Origin: Oscillospiraceae bacterium
GTDB lineage: Bacteria > Bacillota > Clostridia > Oscillospirales > CAG-382
DNA length: 64,000 nt
Direction of reading: 5' to 3'
NCBI GenBank assembly: GCA_015064955.1
Contig: SVRD01000003.1
Location: 1 to 64,000 of the forward strand
Within the stretch, counting starts at the first letter, position 1. Every line of letters begins with the position of its first letter. Of this stretch, positions 42,449 to 51,970 are shown piece by piece. A program made the position numbers and the translations under genes. The notes under the pieces are model-generated. The model saw only the letters and a list, made by a program, of their open reading frames with translations, was not told the DNA's origin and did no database searches.

Positions 42449-43918
42449 ATGGCATTTACAGTTACCGTACGATGCGGCGAAAAATTTTCCAAAAAAGAAT
42501 ACAGCCGTTCCGTTTTGATTGCCGATGCGGTAAAGGACAGCGGTTTCACTTTTGACCTGCCCTGCAACCGAAGCGGGATTTGCGGAAACTGCAAGGTTTT
42601 TGTAAATGGATCATGTAACGAAATTACCGATTCCGAACGGCAATTTATCGGTTCTGACAGTAATAACGGAATACGGCTTGCATGTATGGCTCAGATAATC
42701 GGCGATGCCGTTGTTGACATTCCGATCCACTATTTAGCTATCGGAAGCAGAAAAACAGTTTCGTTATCGAAAAACGCGCCTGTTACAGAATCAAAAAAAT
42801 GCTTTGCTTGCGCGGTCGATATCGGAACAACAACGATCGAATTCAGATATTTTTCTTTACCCGACGGTGCGCTGTTATACAGTGAAAGAACAGACAATCC
42901 GCAACGAATAAACGGAAGCGACGTTGTTACAAGAATGGAATACGCTAAAAACGGCGGGCTCGTTGAACTGATAGATTCGCTGAACGGCGCCATTGAGGAA
43001 TCACAAAAGCGTTTCGGACGAGAAATTGAATTTTATATCGTAACGGCGAACACCGTGATGATGCATTTATTCGCATCGCTCGATCCGACCGGAATGGCGG
43101 TTGCACCCTTTACCCCGAAAACACTTTTCGGCGAATGGGAAGAAAACAGATATCTTATGCGCTGTGCCGATTCCTATATCGGCGCCGACGTTATCGCATC
43201 GGTTCTTGCTTCGCGGATAACCGAAAGTGATTCACCTGCCGTATTGCTCGATATCGGTACCAACAACGAATGTGTATTGTGGGACGGAAAACATCTTTAT
43301 GCCTGTTCTTCTCCCGCGGGGCCGGCATTTGAGGGCGCGAGCATCAGCTGCGGTATAACCGCGCGCGGAGGTGCAATTTACAAGGTCGAAGATGATAACG
43401 GTACTCCTATTCCTCATACCATTGATGCAAGCTTGAAGCCCGAGGGATTTTGCGGAAGCGGTTTGATAGATGCGGTTGCTTTTCTTGTTAAAAACGGATA
43501 TATCGCACGTGACGGAAGCTATATAAAACCGATTCCCTCCTTCGACGGAATCGTGCTGACGGCAGAGGATATATCGAAGCTTCAGCTTGCTAAATCGGCT
43601 GTATGTGCAGGACTTTTGACGCTTTTGGATGAAGCGGGGCTGTCTGTCGATAAAATCGAGAAAATATATATTACCGGCTCGTTCGGAAACAATATAGATC
43701 CTATCTCTGCCGAGAGGATCGGAATGATACCGGGAGGGTGCGCCGCTAAAGTGACGGCAGACTGCGGATTTGCAATAGACGGTGCTACGATGCTGTTGCT
43801 TGACAGAAAATATATTTCAGAATCCGAAAAAATCGCGCGGGATATAAAGGTTATCGAGCTGGCAGACAGTGATTTTTTCGCAAAAGCTTTTATTGAGAAT
43901 CTGTTTTTTGAATTATGA
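42449..43918 (+). CDS. ASKHA-domain corrinoid-protein reductive activator (2Fe-2S + DUF4445)
   Basis: A 489-residue cytoplasmic iron-sulfur ATPase. The N-terminal ferredoxin domain has [2Fe-2S] cysteines C39, C45, C48 and C79 (CNRSGICGNC ... RLACM). The rest is an ASKHA-like ATPase with phosphate motifs AVDIGTTTIEFRYF, LLDIGTNNEC, FCGSGLIDA and YITGSFGNNID. Members of this type (RACE, RamA-like) reduce inactive Co(II) corrinoid proteins to Co(I) using ATP. This one lacks a long linker domain. No corrinoid methyltransferase lies next to it, so its client is elsewhere. It overlaps the next gene by 4 bp. Confidence 0.88.
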   Translation: MAFTVTVRCGEKFSKKEYSRSVLIADAVKDSGFTFDLPCNRSGICGNCKVFVNGSCNEITDSERQFIGSDSNNGIRLACMAQIIGDAVVDIPIHYLAIGSRKTVSLSKNAPVTESKKCFACAVDIGTTTIEFRYFSLPDGALLYSERTDNPQRINGSDVVTRMEYAKNGGLVELIDSLNGAIEESQKRFGREIEFYIVTANTVMMHLFASLDPTGMAVAPFTPKTLFGEWEENRYLMRCADSYIGADVIASVLASRITESDSPAVLLDIGTNNECVLWDGKHLYACSSPAGPAFEGASISCGITARGGAIYKVEDDNGTPIPHTIDASLKPEGFCGSGLIDAVAFLVKNGYIARDGSYIKPIPSFDGIVLTAEDISKLQLAKSAVCAGLLTLLDEAGLSVDKIEKIYITGSFGNNIDPISAERIGMIPGGCAAKVTADCGFAIDGATMLLLDRKYISESEKIARDIKVIELADSDFFAKAFIENLFFEL

Positions 43919-44700
43919 TTAGAAAAAGAATCGAAAATACAGCGAACATATTTCCTGATACAATCAAAGAAATTATAAACGGCGGTGTTGTTTATGACAG
44001 CAGCTGTTCTTCCGAAGCATCGGTTTATTACATCGAAAAAGACAATGGCTTTTTTGTAAAGCACGGAAGAAAAGGTGCGCTCGACAAAGAAGCGAAAATG
44101 ACCGATTATTTTCACACAAAGGGGCTATCGGCAAAGGTTTTAAAATATATATCTGATGAATCGGATTGGCTTATTACCGAAAAAGTATCAGGCGAAGATT
44201 GCATTTGCAAAGAATACCTCTCCGACCCGAAAAGACTGTGCGACATTACCGCAGAAAAGCTGAGAATGCTGCACAGTATTGATTTTTCAGACTGCCCGAT
44301 TCAAAACCGAAACGAAATATATATAAATACCGCGATTGAAAATTATAGGAGCGGCAATTACGACAAAACACATTTTCCCGACAGCTTTGGTTATGCTGAT
44401 GCCGAAAGTGCAATAGACGTGGTTTTGAAAAACAAGCACCGCTTTAAAAGCGACGTTTTGTTACATGGCGACTATTGCTTACCCAACATTATGCTTGACA
44501 ATTGGAAATTCAGCGGTTTTATCGACCTTGGCAACGGTGGTGTCGGTGATCGCCACATTGATTTATTTTGGGGCGCTTGGACACTTAATTTCAATTTTAA
44601 CACCGAACAATACCGCGAGCGATTTTTTGATGCATACGGCAGACAAGATATTGATTTTGATATGTTACGAGTTATAGCGGCATTTGAGGTTTTCGGATAA
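43915..44700 (+). CDS. APH(3')-like phosphotransferase family protein
   Basis: A 261-residue kinase of the aminoglycoside phosphotransferase fold. Motifs are the N-terminal nucleotide loop (GGVVYDSSCSSEASVYYI), the catalytic LLHGDYCLPNIMLDNW (Brenner HGD-N type) and the metal Asp in FSGFIDLGNGGVGDRHID. The C-terminal FFDAYG is like true APH(3') enzymes. It may phosphorylate an aminoglycoside, but chromosomal relatives in Clostridia often have other small-molecule substrates. It is translationally coupled to the corrinoid-activator gene by a 4-bp overlap, an odd partnership for a resistance gene. Confidence 0.8.
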   Translation: MIRKRIENTANIFPDTIKEIINGGVVYDSSCSSEASVYYIEKDNGFFVKHGRKGALDKEAKMTDYFHTKGLSAKVLKYISDESDWLITEKVSGEDCICKEYLSDPKRLCDITAEKLRMLHSIDFSDCPIQNRNEIYINTAIENYRSGNYDKTHFPDSFGYADAESAIDVVLKNKHRFKSDVLLHGDYCLPNIMLDNWKFSGFIDLGNGGVGDRHIDLFWGAWTLNFNFNTEQYRERFFDAYGRQDIDFDMLRVIAAFEVFG

Positions 44701-44728
44701 ACACAAAATGTATATAATGTATATAATG

Positions 44729-44757
44729 AAAAATCCACTCTCTAGAGTGGATTTTTT
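44729..44757. terminator. bidirectional terminator
   Basis: AAAAATCCACTC / GAGTGGATTTTTT arms with a TCTA loop, between the convergent phosphotransferase and mutS2 genes. Confidence 0.92.
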
Positions 44758-44759
44758 GA

Positions 44760-47144
44760 TTACTTTTTCACCTTTAACTCGAGAACAGTAACACCTAAAT
44801 CGCCTTCGCCGTAGCGGCCCGAGCGGAACGAGCGAATACGTGCTTTATCCTGACGGAAGAACTGCCAGAGTGCCGCGCGGAGTGCGCCTGTTCCCTTGCC
44901 GTGAATAACATAGACGTTTTCGTGGCCTGCGAGTATCGCATCGTCGAGATAACGGTCGATAATAAACCAAGCATCGTCGCCCGTATTGCCGCGGACGTCG
45001 ATTTCGTTACGTACTGCCGAAACGCTATGCGAATACTGAGCTTTGCCCTTGTCCTTCTTTTCCTTTTCGACAGCGGCGGCGTTCGCAAGAAGACGGATAT
45101 TTTTGATATTTGTCTTGCTTTCAAACCTGCCCATATTGCAAAATACCGTTTCGCCCGAAATACTCTTTACGACCGCTTCCTTGCCGATATCGGCAAGCAA
45201 CACCTTGTCGCCTATTTGAAGCGGACGCGGGAGAACGTAATTCTCTTCCTCGACCTCGAATTCCTCAACGTCGGCAATAGCCGCGGAGGTATCCTTGATA
45301 TTCTGACGGATAGCTTTGCGTGCTTCCTCGATTCTTGCGAGCTCGAGCTTTTTTGCATCAGCTTTTTTCAGCTCGTTGAGCTGCTCGAACACCTCGTTGC
45401 TCGATGCTTTTGCGGCATCGAGTATGCGTTGTGCTTGTGCGCGAGCCTTATCGAGCTCGGCTTCGGCGCGTTCCTGCATTTCCCTTGCGGTCTTCAATGC
45501 TTCTTCGCGTATCTTTACCGCTTCGGCACGCGCTTTCTCGGATTCGCTTCGTTCCTTGCGGAGATCCTGCTCGGTCTCCTCCAATCGAACGATAACGTCC
45601 TCGAATCTGATATTGTCCTCGGCAAGCAATTCCTTTGCTCTATCAACGACCGATTCGTCCATACCGAGTCTGCGAGAGATCTCAAACGCATTGCTTCGCC
45701 CGGGGATACCGGTTATCAAGCGATAGGTCGGCTTTAGTGTGGCGAGATCGAATTCGCAGGACGCATTAAGCACGCCCTCGGTATCGAGCGCATAGATCTT
45801 GATTTCGGAATAGTGAGTTGTCGCCGCTACGATCGCACCCGATTCTCTGACTCGCTCCAAAATCGCGATTGCGAGCGAAGCGCCCTCGGTGGGGTCCGTC
45901 CCCGCGCCGAGCTCATCGAAAAGGACAAGCGAGCCCTTGCCGCATTCCTTGAGAATCGAAACAACGTTCACCATATGTGACGAGAAGGTCGAAAGCGATT
46001 GCTCGATACTCTGCTCATCGCCGATATCAGCCAAAACGCCGTTGAAAACCGGAAGCGTGCTTCCGTCATCGCAGGGGATATAAAGTCCGCTTTGCGCCAT
46101 CAACGCAAGCAAACCGAGTGTTTTTAAGGTGACCGTTTTACCGCCGGTATTGGGACCGGTTATGATAAGCGCATTTTCCCGTTCGTCGAATTCCACCGAA
46201 ATGGGAACGACCTTACTGCGCGGAATAAGCGGGTGGCGTGCTCTTTTCAGCCTTATCGCGCTTGTTCCGGTTTTGGGACGAATACCCATAATATCCGAGG
46301 AATACGCCGCACGTGCGAAAATCACGTCGAGATCGGTCATCGCCTTATGGTCGACACGTATCACGTTTGCAACAGATGCAACCTTGGCGGAAAGATCATA
46401 AAGTATCTTTTCGATCTCCTCTGTTTCTCTGCCCTTGAGCTCGCGCAGCTTATTGTTTGCCTCCAACACCGCGATAGGCTCGATAAACAGAGTCTGTCCG
46501 GATGCAGAGGAGTCGTGCACGAGGCCTTTAATCTCGTTTTTGTGCTCGGCACGGACAGGGATAACGTATCTTCCCGAACGGATAGTGACAACAGCATCAC
46601 GCAGATATTTTGCATTTTCGCCCATCGTGATGCTTGCGAGAATATCCCTTACGCTGCTTTCGGCACGGCGGATATCGCGTCTGATGCGGTAAAGCTCACT
46701 GCTCGCATCATCGGCTATCATATCCTCTCCGATTATCTTCATACTTATTTCCTCGGCAAGAGGGCGCACCTCTGTTAACGTCGAAAAATAAGGATAAAGC
46801 GCAGGGATATCCTTTCCCTCGGGGTATTTTTTAACGTAGGTTACCGCACGAAGCATCGAAGCGATATTCAAAAGCTCGGGCGGTGTGAGCATCGCGCCCT
46901 TTTCGGCGCGGTCTGCTGCATCGACAACACCGTCGGGTGCTGAAAAGGTCGGTTTTCCTTTTACGACTGATAGCTCATATGCCTGCTCGGTTTCATCGAG
47001 CAATCGCGAAATAATAACACTATCGGTTTCGGGAACCGTATTCAGCAGTTTTTCCTTTGCGGCGGCAGTTGTGGCAAAGGAAGAGACGGTTTCGATAATT
47101 TTATCGTATTCAAGTATTGTTTTTGCTTTTGTAAAGCCTTTCAT
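44760..47144 (-). CDS. mutS2: endonuclease MutS2 (ribosome-rescue / anti-recombination factor)
   Basis: A 794-residue protein. It has a MutS-type core and clamp region (about 1-300), an ATPase with Walker A ITGPNTGGKTV (near 330) and LVLFDELGAGTDPTEGA, a long charged coiled coil (about 515-635, Glu/Lys/Ala/Arg rich), and a C-terminal Smr nuclease domain (about 715-794) with DVRGNTGDDAW and VIHGKGTGALR. Known roles are suppression of recombination and splitting of collided ribosomes. It is the last gene of phoH-ybeY-era-recO-mutS2 and overlaps the recO stop by 4 bp. Confidence 0.95.
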   Translation of the reverse strand: MKGFTKAKTILEYDKIIETVSSFATTAAAKEKLLNTVPETDSVIISRLLDETEQAYELSVVKGKPTFSAPDGVVDAADRAEKGAMLTPPELLNIASMLRAVTYVKKYPEGKDIPALYPYFSTLTEVRPLAEEISMKIIGEDMIADDASSELYRIRRDIRRAESSVRDILASITMGENAKYLRDAVVTIRSGRYVIPVRAEHKNEIKGLVHDSSASGQTLFIEPIAVLEANNKLRELKGRETEEIEKILYDLSAKVASVANVIRVDHKAMTDLDVIFARAAYSSDIMGIRPKTGTSAIRLKRARHPLIPRSKVVPISVEFDERENALIITGPNTGGKTVTLKTLGLLALMAQSGLYIPCDDGSTLPVFNGVLADIGDEQSIEQSLSTFSSHMVNVVSILKECGKGSLVLFDELGAGTDPTEGASLAIAILERVRESGAIVAATTHYSEIKIYALDTEGVLNASCEFDLATLKPTYRLITGIPGRSNAFEISRRLGMDESVVDRAKELLAEDNIRFEDVIVRLEETEQDLRKERSESEKARAEAVKIREEALKTAREMQERAEAELDKARAQAQRILDAAKASSNEVFEQLNELKKADAKKLELARIEEARKAIRQNIKDTSAAIADVEEFEVEEENYVLPRPLQIGDKVLLADIGKEAVVKSISGETVFCNMGRFESKTNIKNIRLLANAAAVEKEKKDKGKAQYSHSVSAVRNEIDVRGNTGDDAWFIIDRYLDDAILAGHENVYVIHGKGTGALRAALWQFFRQDKARIRSFRSGRYGEGDLGVTVLELKVKK

Positions 47145-47893
47145 TGAAGTTCCTCACAGTGTTTATAAAAGGAGAGAGTTTTGAATCCGCGCTCGGCGTG
47201 CGACAGCAAAAAGCGCTCTGCCACTACCGAAAGCAAATGAGTATCGTTTTCGCCGATTCTGAAGGAAATAAACCTCGAAAGCTCGCTTTCGGTGATATGT
47301 CTGATCGCTTGGCCGACAGAATCGGTCAATCTGACAAATTCTCCGCCCTCGTGTGCACAGCTCCTGCACACCGAAATACCGCCGACGATGTTGAACAGAA
47401 AGTCCTGCCCGATAAGCTCGCTTCCGCATTCGGCGCAAAGAGACGTATCGGGATCATAGCCGCATTCGGCACAAAGTCTTAATTCGAACGCCGCCTTGAT
47501 GATCGCGCGTGATGATACCGAATTCTCAACAGCGTACAAGGAATTGAGCAAAAGTCTTAATATATCGGCGCTTTCTTCGCCCGGCACGGCAAACGCCGAA
47601 GCCGCATCGCAAAGATAGCAAGCAAGAGAATAATTCTTTATATCCTCGCGGATCGAATAAAAATCGGTTATCAGTGCCGCTTCGGTCAAGGTATAAAACC
47701 CGTTTTTCTCATAAAGAAGCATATCCGAAAGCGCAAAAAGCTGAGCCGACTTCAGATACGGTGACGTCAGCTTACGCACGCCCTTTGCGTTGACTGTTAT
47801 TACACCGAGGGTTGATGTCAAAACAGTAAGAAGCTTGCTCGTTTCGCCCTTTGGTGCTTCTCGGATAACGATGCCTTTTATCTTATGACGCAT
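47141..47893 (-). CDS. recO: DNA repair protein RecO
   Basis: A 250-residue mediator that helps RecA load with RecF and RecR. It has an N-terminal OB fold (IKGIVIREAPKGETSKLLTVLT), a helical middle and a zinc finger with four cysteines (CAECGYDPDTSLCAECG ... VCRSC, about residues 147-185). Sequence divergence elsewhere is normal for RecO. It shares one base with the era stop and overlaps mutS2 by 4 bp, so it is deep inside a coupled operon. Confidence 0.93.
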   Translation of the reverse strand: MRHKIKGIVIREAPKGETSKLLTVLTSTLGVITVNAKGVRKLTSPYLKSAQLFALSDMLLYEKNGFYTLTEAALITDFYSIREDIKNYSLACYLCDAASAFAVPGEESADILRLLLNSLYAVENSVSSRAIIKAAFELRLCAECGYDPDTSLCAECGSELIGQDFLFNIVGGISVCRSCAHEGGEFVRLTDSVGQAIRHITESELSRFISFRIGENDTHLLSVVAERFLLSHAERGFKTLSFYKHCEELQ

Positions 47894-48783
47894 TATTCAA
47901 GCTCGTCCTTGAATCCGAAATCGGAAAGAAAAGAGGGGCGGTCGCGCCAATTTTCCTTGACCTTTACCCAAAGATCGAGAAATACCTTGGTTTCAAAAAG
48001 TGCTTCGGCATCCTCGCGTGCATAAGAACCGATCTTTTTAAGCATAGCGCCGTTTTTGCCGATGATGATGCGCTTGTGCGATTCTCGTTCGCAATATATT
48101 TCGGCACGAACCGAAAGAAGACCCTTCTTTTCCTTGAATTCCTCAACCGAAACAGCCACACCGTGCGGAATTTCATCGTCGAGCAATCTCAAAACCTTTT
48201 CACGAATCAGCTCGGCAAAAATCTTGCGCTCGGGCTGGTCGGTGATATAGTCCTCGGGAAAGAAGTGAACACTTTCGACAAGCAATGGCTCAAGCTCATC
48301 GAGAATATACTGAACACCGTCGCCGTTGAGTGCCGATACCGGCACAACGGCGTGGAAGGAATAGCGTTCGGAAAGTTCTTTGATCTGCTCGGCAAGCTTG
48401 ATCTTATTTGCGCGGTCGGTTTTGTTGATTACAAGAATAACGTCGAGCCCGGATGCGTTATATTTATCCAGTGCGGCGCTTTCGTTTGAATTGAGCTCAC
48501 TGCCCGCCTCGACGACAAACAAAACGATATCGGAGGAATCTGCAACGTTACCGACCGATTTCATCATATATTCACCGAGTAGGGTTTTGGGCTTATGGAG
48601 ACCGGGTGTATCTGTGAAGACGTACTGATTCTCACCCTTGGTAAGTACACCTGTAATACGGTTTCTTGTGGTTTGGGGCTTGCGTGATACTATTGCCACC
48701 TTTTCGCCGAGAAGAGTATTTAAAAGCGTGCTTTTTCCGACGTTGGGCTTTCCCGCTATCATTATAAAGGCTGTTTTTGTCAT
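47893..48783 (-). CDS. era: GTPase Era
   Basis: Essential GTPase that binds 16S rRNA during 30S assembly. It has 296 residues. G motifs are G1 AGKPNVGKSTLLN (11-23), G3 DTPGLHKPK, G4 NKTDR and G5 SALNG. The C-terminal KH domain carries KKIGSYAREDAE and the usual EVKVKVKENW-like ending (LWVKVKENWRDRPS). It sits 3 bp after ybeY, the conserved order in Clostridia, although the usual dgkA and cdd between them are missing here. Confidence 0.97.
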   Translation of the reverse strand: MTKTAFIMIAGKPNVGKSTLLNTLLGEKVAIVSRKPQTTRNRITGVLTKGENQYVFTDTPGLHKPKTLLGEYMMKSVGNVADSSDIVLFVVEAGSELNSNESAALDKYNASGLDVILVINKTDRANKIKLAEQIKELSERYSFHAVVPVSALNGDGVQYILDELEPLLVESVHFFPEDYITDQPERKIFAELIREKVLRLLDDEIPHGVAVSVEEFKEKKGLLSVRAEIYCERESHKRIIIGKNGAMLKKIGSYAREDAEALFETKVFLDLWVKVKENWRDRPSFLSDFGFKDELE

Positions 48784-48786
48784 AAT

Positions 48787-49233
48787 TTACCTCTTTATAC
48801 CGAGTTTATCAAGAATTTCGCGTTGCTTGGCTTCCATTTCTTCTCTTTCGTCGTCTGTTTCGTGGTCATATCCGAGAAGATGAAGTGCCGAATGAGCGGC
48901 GAGGAAGCAGAATTCGCGCTTGGGGGAATGGCCGTATTCCTCTGCCTGACGGTAGGCGGTATCACGTGAAATGATGATGTCGCCGAGCAGAGTGAGAGTT
49001 TCGGGGGTTTCAAAATCGAGAAACGGGAACGAGAGAACGTCGGTTGGACGGTCTATTCCGCGGTGTTCTTTATTGATTTCACGAATTTCCTCGTCATCGC
49101 AGATGGTAACGTTTACCTCGAAGCGATGGTTCGGGTACATTTCCGAAACGGCTGTGCGTATAACTCGCTTCATCAGCGTTTCGTACAGCTTTGGTATCGG
49201 TTCGGTGAGAACGTCGAAATATATCTTTATCAT
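48787..49233 (-). CDS. ybeY: endoribonuclease YbeY
   Basis: Zinc-dependent RNase for 16S rRNA 3' maturation and quality control. It has 148 residues. The three zinc histidines are in HSALHLLGYDHETDDE, and the upstream TDVLSFPFLD and LGDIIISRDTA motifs are intact. Overlaps the end of phoH by 4 bp. In most Clostridia dgkA or a cytidine deaminase follows; here era follows directly. Confidence 0.96.
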   Translation of the reverse strand: MIKIYFDVLTEPIPKLYETLMKRVIRTAVSEMYPNHRFEVNVTICDDEEIREINKEHRGIDRPTDVLSFPFLDFETPETLTLLGDIIISRDTAYRQAEEYGHSPKREFCFLAAHSALHLLGYDHETDDEREEMEAKQREILDKLGIKR

Positions 49234-50249
49234 TCTTTTATTCTCCGTTTAAATGTTTCTCTGCGCGGACGCTCGTTTTCATTGCGCTGTGAATTTTCGC
49301 GGTTGCGCTTTTCGTATGCAAGAATTATCTTTTGAACGAGCGGGTGGCGCACCACGTCCTTATGGGTGAATTTGAAGATACAAATACCCTTTATATCATC
49401 GAGTATCTCCAATGCGTCGACAAGTCCGCTTTTGCGTAGATAAGGAAGGTCGACCTGAGTGATATCACCGGTGATTATCGCTTTGCTGTTATTGCCGAGA
49501 CGGGTCAGGAACATTTTCATCTGCTCGGGAGTGGTATTTTGCGCTTCATCGAGAATTATAAAAGCATCGTCAAGCGTTCTGCCGCGCATATATGCGAGCG
49601 GAACGATCTCGATGATTCCCTTCTCGCCGCAGTTTTTGAAGCTTTCGTTTCCGAGCATTTCGCCCAATGCATCGTATAGCGGGCGGAGGTACGGGTCTAT
49701 CTTGCTCTGAAGGTCGCCCGGAAGGAATCCGAGCTTTTCGCCGGCTTCGACAGCGGGACGGGTCAAAACAATTTTCGATACCTGTTTCTTTTTAAGCGCA
49801 TTTACAGCCATTGCAACGGCAAGAAAGGTTTTGCCGGTGCCGGCGGGTCCTACGCCGAAAACTATAGTATTTTGGTTGATTGCATCGACATATTTCTGCT
49901 GTCCGACGGTTTTTGCCTTTATCGGCTTGCCCTTATTGGTAAGACAGATGCAGTCGTTATAAATCGCATCGAGCTCGTTTTCCTTTTCCTCGCGCACTAT
50001 TGTTATAACGTAATTGATGGTATTCTCATCGATGCTTTCGGACATTTTGCTGACCTTTTCGAGCTGTTCGATGCAGGACGCCGCCATATTCACGTCGCTC
50101 GCAGTGTCGCCGCTGATTCTGATAACCCCCTCACGAGAGATCACGGATACCGAAAAGGCATTTTCTATATTTTCAATATTCCCGTCAAGTGTTCCGAACA
50201 GCTTCAAAACGAAATCGATCGAAAGGTCGGGAATTGATTTTTCAAACAT
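49230..50249 (-). CDS. phoH: PhoH-family ATPase
   Basis: A 339-residue cytoplasmic ATPase related to helicase domains. The P-loop is GVGPAGTGKTFLAVA (about 134-148), with Walker B AFIILDEAQNTTPEQM and ITGDITQVDLP downstream. The N-terminal 90 residues form a KH-like RNA-binding region. The tail is basic (RNRENSQRNENERPRRE). Its conserved linkage to ybeY and era points to rRNA processing. It is the first gene of a five-gene operon and has its own consensus-like promoter. Confidence 0.95.
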   Translation of the reverse strand: MFEKSIPDLSIDFVLKLFGTLDGNIENIENAFSVSVISREGVIRISGDTASDVNMAASCIEQLEKVSKMSESIDENTINYVITIVREEKENELDAIYNDCICLTNKGKPIKAKTVGQQKYVDAINQNTIVFGVGPAGTGKTFLAVAMAVNALKKKQVSKIVLTRPAVEAGEKLGFLPGDLQSKIDPYLRPLYDALGEMLGNESFKNCGEKGIIEIVPLAYMRGRTLDDAFIILDEAQNTTPEQMKMFLTRLGNNSKAIITGDITQVDLPYLRKSGLVDALEILDDIKGICIFKFTHKDVVRHPLVQKIILAYEKRNRENSQRNENERPRRETFKRRIKE

Positions 50250-50282
50250 CGGTTTTCACCCCGTATTTTAAAATTCCACGTT

Positions 50283-50311
50283 ATTATACCACACATATAC
50301 ATAAAAGTCAA
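50283..50311 (-). promoter_or_regulatory. promoter of phoH-ybeY-era-recO-mutS2
   Basis: TTGACT (50311-50306), 17-nt spacer, TATAAT (50288-50283). Divergent from the promoter at 50320-50348. Confidence 0.8.
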
Positions 50312-50319
50312 AATAAAAC

Positions 50320-50348
50320 TTGACGAATCGAATATAATTTGATACAAT
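50320..50348 (+). promoter_or_regulatory. promoter of the solute-binding lipoprotein gene
   Basis: TTGACG, 17-nt spacer, TACAAT at 50343-50348, followed by a 54-nt leader with AGGAGG-like GGAGG. Confidence 0.7.
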
Positions 50349-50402
50349 ATCGGTAATTGAACAACGACGGCGCTGCCGCCGAATAATTATATGGAGGAAA
50401 TC

Positions 50403-51920
50403 ATGAAAAAGGCTACACGTATTGTTGCGTTGCTTATTTTGCTTTGCCTTACTATCGTTACCGTATCTGCATGTAACGGCGAAGAAGAAGAAGGCACTGA
50501 AAGCTCCGCAGCAGAAACATCGAAGCCCGCCGTGCTTTTTGAAAAGCTTCCCGAAAAGGATTACGGCGGAGAAACCGTTACCTTCCTCGTAGAAGGTGAT
50601 TACAGAACAAACTACAAGTCTCAGGAGATAATGGCTCAGGAGGGAGCTCCCGAGGTTCTCAACGAGCAGATCGAAAAGAGAAACGAGCTTGTTGAATCCA
50701 AATTCAACGTAGTTATCGCCGAAGAGCGCACTACCGCAGATCAGCCTATGTTAACTCTCGTGCGTAACGCTGTTCTTTCGAGTCTTGAGGATTACGATAT
50801 CGTAATGCCCTACATTCCCGATGCGGCTACCCTTGCACTCGAGGATTCGTTCCATCTTATTAACGATCTCGAATACATCGATCTCAACAATCGCTGCTGG
50901 GACAACAACGCAACCGAAAGTCTTTCCATCAACCACAAGAACTATTTCATCACCGGTGATATCTCGCTTCTTACCCTTGCTTGTACTCACGCTATCGTAT
51001 TCAACAAGGATATTATCAGCGCGAACGGTATGGAAAACCCCTATGACCTTGTCAACAACGGTCAGTGGACCTATGACAAGCTTCGCGAAATGGCAAGAAA
51101 GGTTACCGCTGACATCGACGGTACCGCAGGTATGTCCGCAACCGACAGATACGGCTTCCTTATCAACAACAACTTTGTAACCTCTATGTACGTAGGCTCC
51201 GGTCAGTCGCTTACCGGTAAGGATATCAACGACATTCCTTATATCTCCATTATCGACGAATCCGAAACCGCATTCCCCATCTTCAACAAGATTTTCGAGC
51301 TTGTAAACGACGAAACCGCAACCGGTCAGATCGATAACACTTCCAGCACATACTACACCACCGGTATTGCTGACGGCAGCTCTATTTGGGAAGTAGCTAC
51401 CGAGTCTGTTGCAAACGGCCTCGCTCTCTTCCGTGCAATGGCAATTATCGATATTATCGACCTCGGCGATTATGACTGCAACTTCGGTATTCTTCCCGTT
51501 CCGAAGTACAGCGAATCTCAGGAAAACCACCACTCGCTCGTTTCTACCATTTACGCTTCTTCCGCAGCAATTCCGATTTCTGCTCCCGACAGCGAAATGT
51601 CCTCGATCATTCTTCAGGCTATGTGCGAAGCTTCCACCGATACCACGAAGGACGCTTATTTTGAAATCATCCTTAAGCTCCGTCGTATTCAGGATGACGA
51701 AAGCGAAGCTATGCTTGATAAGATCTTTGACGAGCGCGTATACGACCTCGGAATTATCTACAACTGGGGCGGCGCAAACTATGCAGACGCAAACTCGATC
51801 GGTAACTTTATGAACGCAGTTGCATTCAGCGGCACCCAGACATTTGCTTCTACCCTTGAAAGTATCACCGATGTTGTTAAGAACGCACTCGAAGATACAC
51901 TTGAGGTTTTCGAGAGCTAA
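50403..51920 (+). CDS. extracellular solute-binding lipoprotein, orphan
   Basis: A 505-residue lipoprotein. Signal peptide with lipobox TVSACNG (Cys at about 25), a Glu/Ser-rich linker and a two-lobed type-1 (ABC sugar-binding-like) fold. Recognisable parts are ETVTFLVEGDYR at the start of lobe 1, ALFRAMAIIDIIDLGDYDCNFGILPVPKY and a YASSAAIPISAP segment. No permease or ATPase genes follow; glyA comes next behind a terminator. Codon use is strongly biased to favoured codons, as in glyA, hinting at high expression. Ligand unknown, probably an oligosaccharide. Start ATG 50403 behind GGAGG. Confidence 0.85.
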   Translation: MKKATRIVALLILLCLTIVTVSACNGEEEEGTESSAAETSKPAVLFEKLPEKDYGGETVTFLVEGDYRTNYKSQEIMAQEGAPEVLNEQIEKRNELVESKFNVVIAEERTTADQPMLTLVRNAVLSSLEDYDIVMPYIPDAATLALEDSFHLINDLEYIDLNNRCWDNNATESLSINHKNYFITGDISLLTLACTHAIVFNKDIISANGMENPYDLVNNGQWTYDKLREMARKVTADIDGTAGMSATDRYGFLINNNFVTSMYVGSGQSLTGKDINDIPYISIIDESETAFPIFNKIFELVNDETATGQIDNTSSTYYTTGIADGSSIWEVATESVANGLALFRAMAIIDIIDLGDYDCNFGILPVPKYSESQENHHSLVSTIYASSAAIPISAPDSEMSSIILQAMCEASTDTTKDAYFEIILKLRRIQDDESEAMLDKIFDERVYDLGIIYNWGGANYADANSIGNFMNAVAFSGTQTFASTLESITDVVKNALEDTLEVFES

Positions 51921-51941
51921 AACATAATAGTTAATATGTTC

Positions 51942-51970
51942 AAAAAGGCTTGCTTTTATGCAAGCCTTTT
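51942..51970 (+). terminator. terminator of the solute-binding protein gene
   Basis: AAAAAGGCTTGC / GCAAGCCTTTT arms with a TTTTAT loop. Confidence 0.9.

Noticed and set aside
43915..44700. Considered as a mobile aminoglycoside-resistance gene
   Set aside because: No insertion sequence or integrase is near, codon use matches the neighbours, and it is translationally coupled to a housekeeping-type gene.
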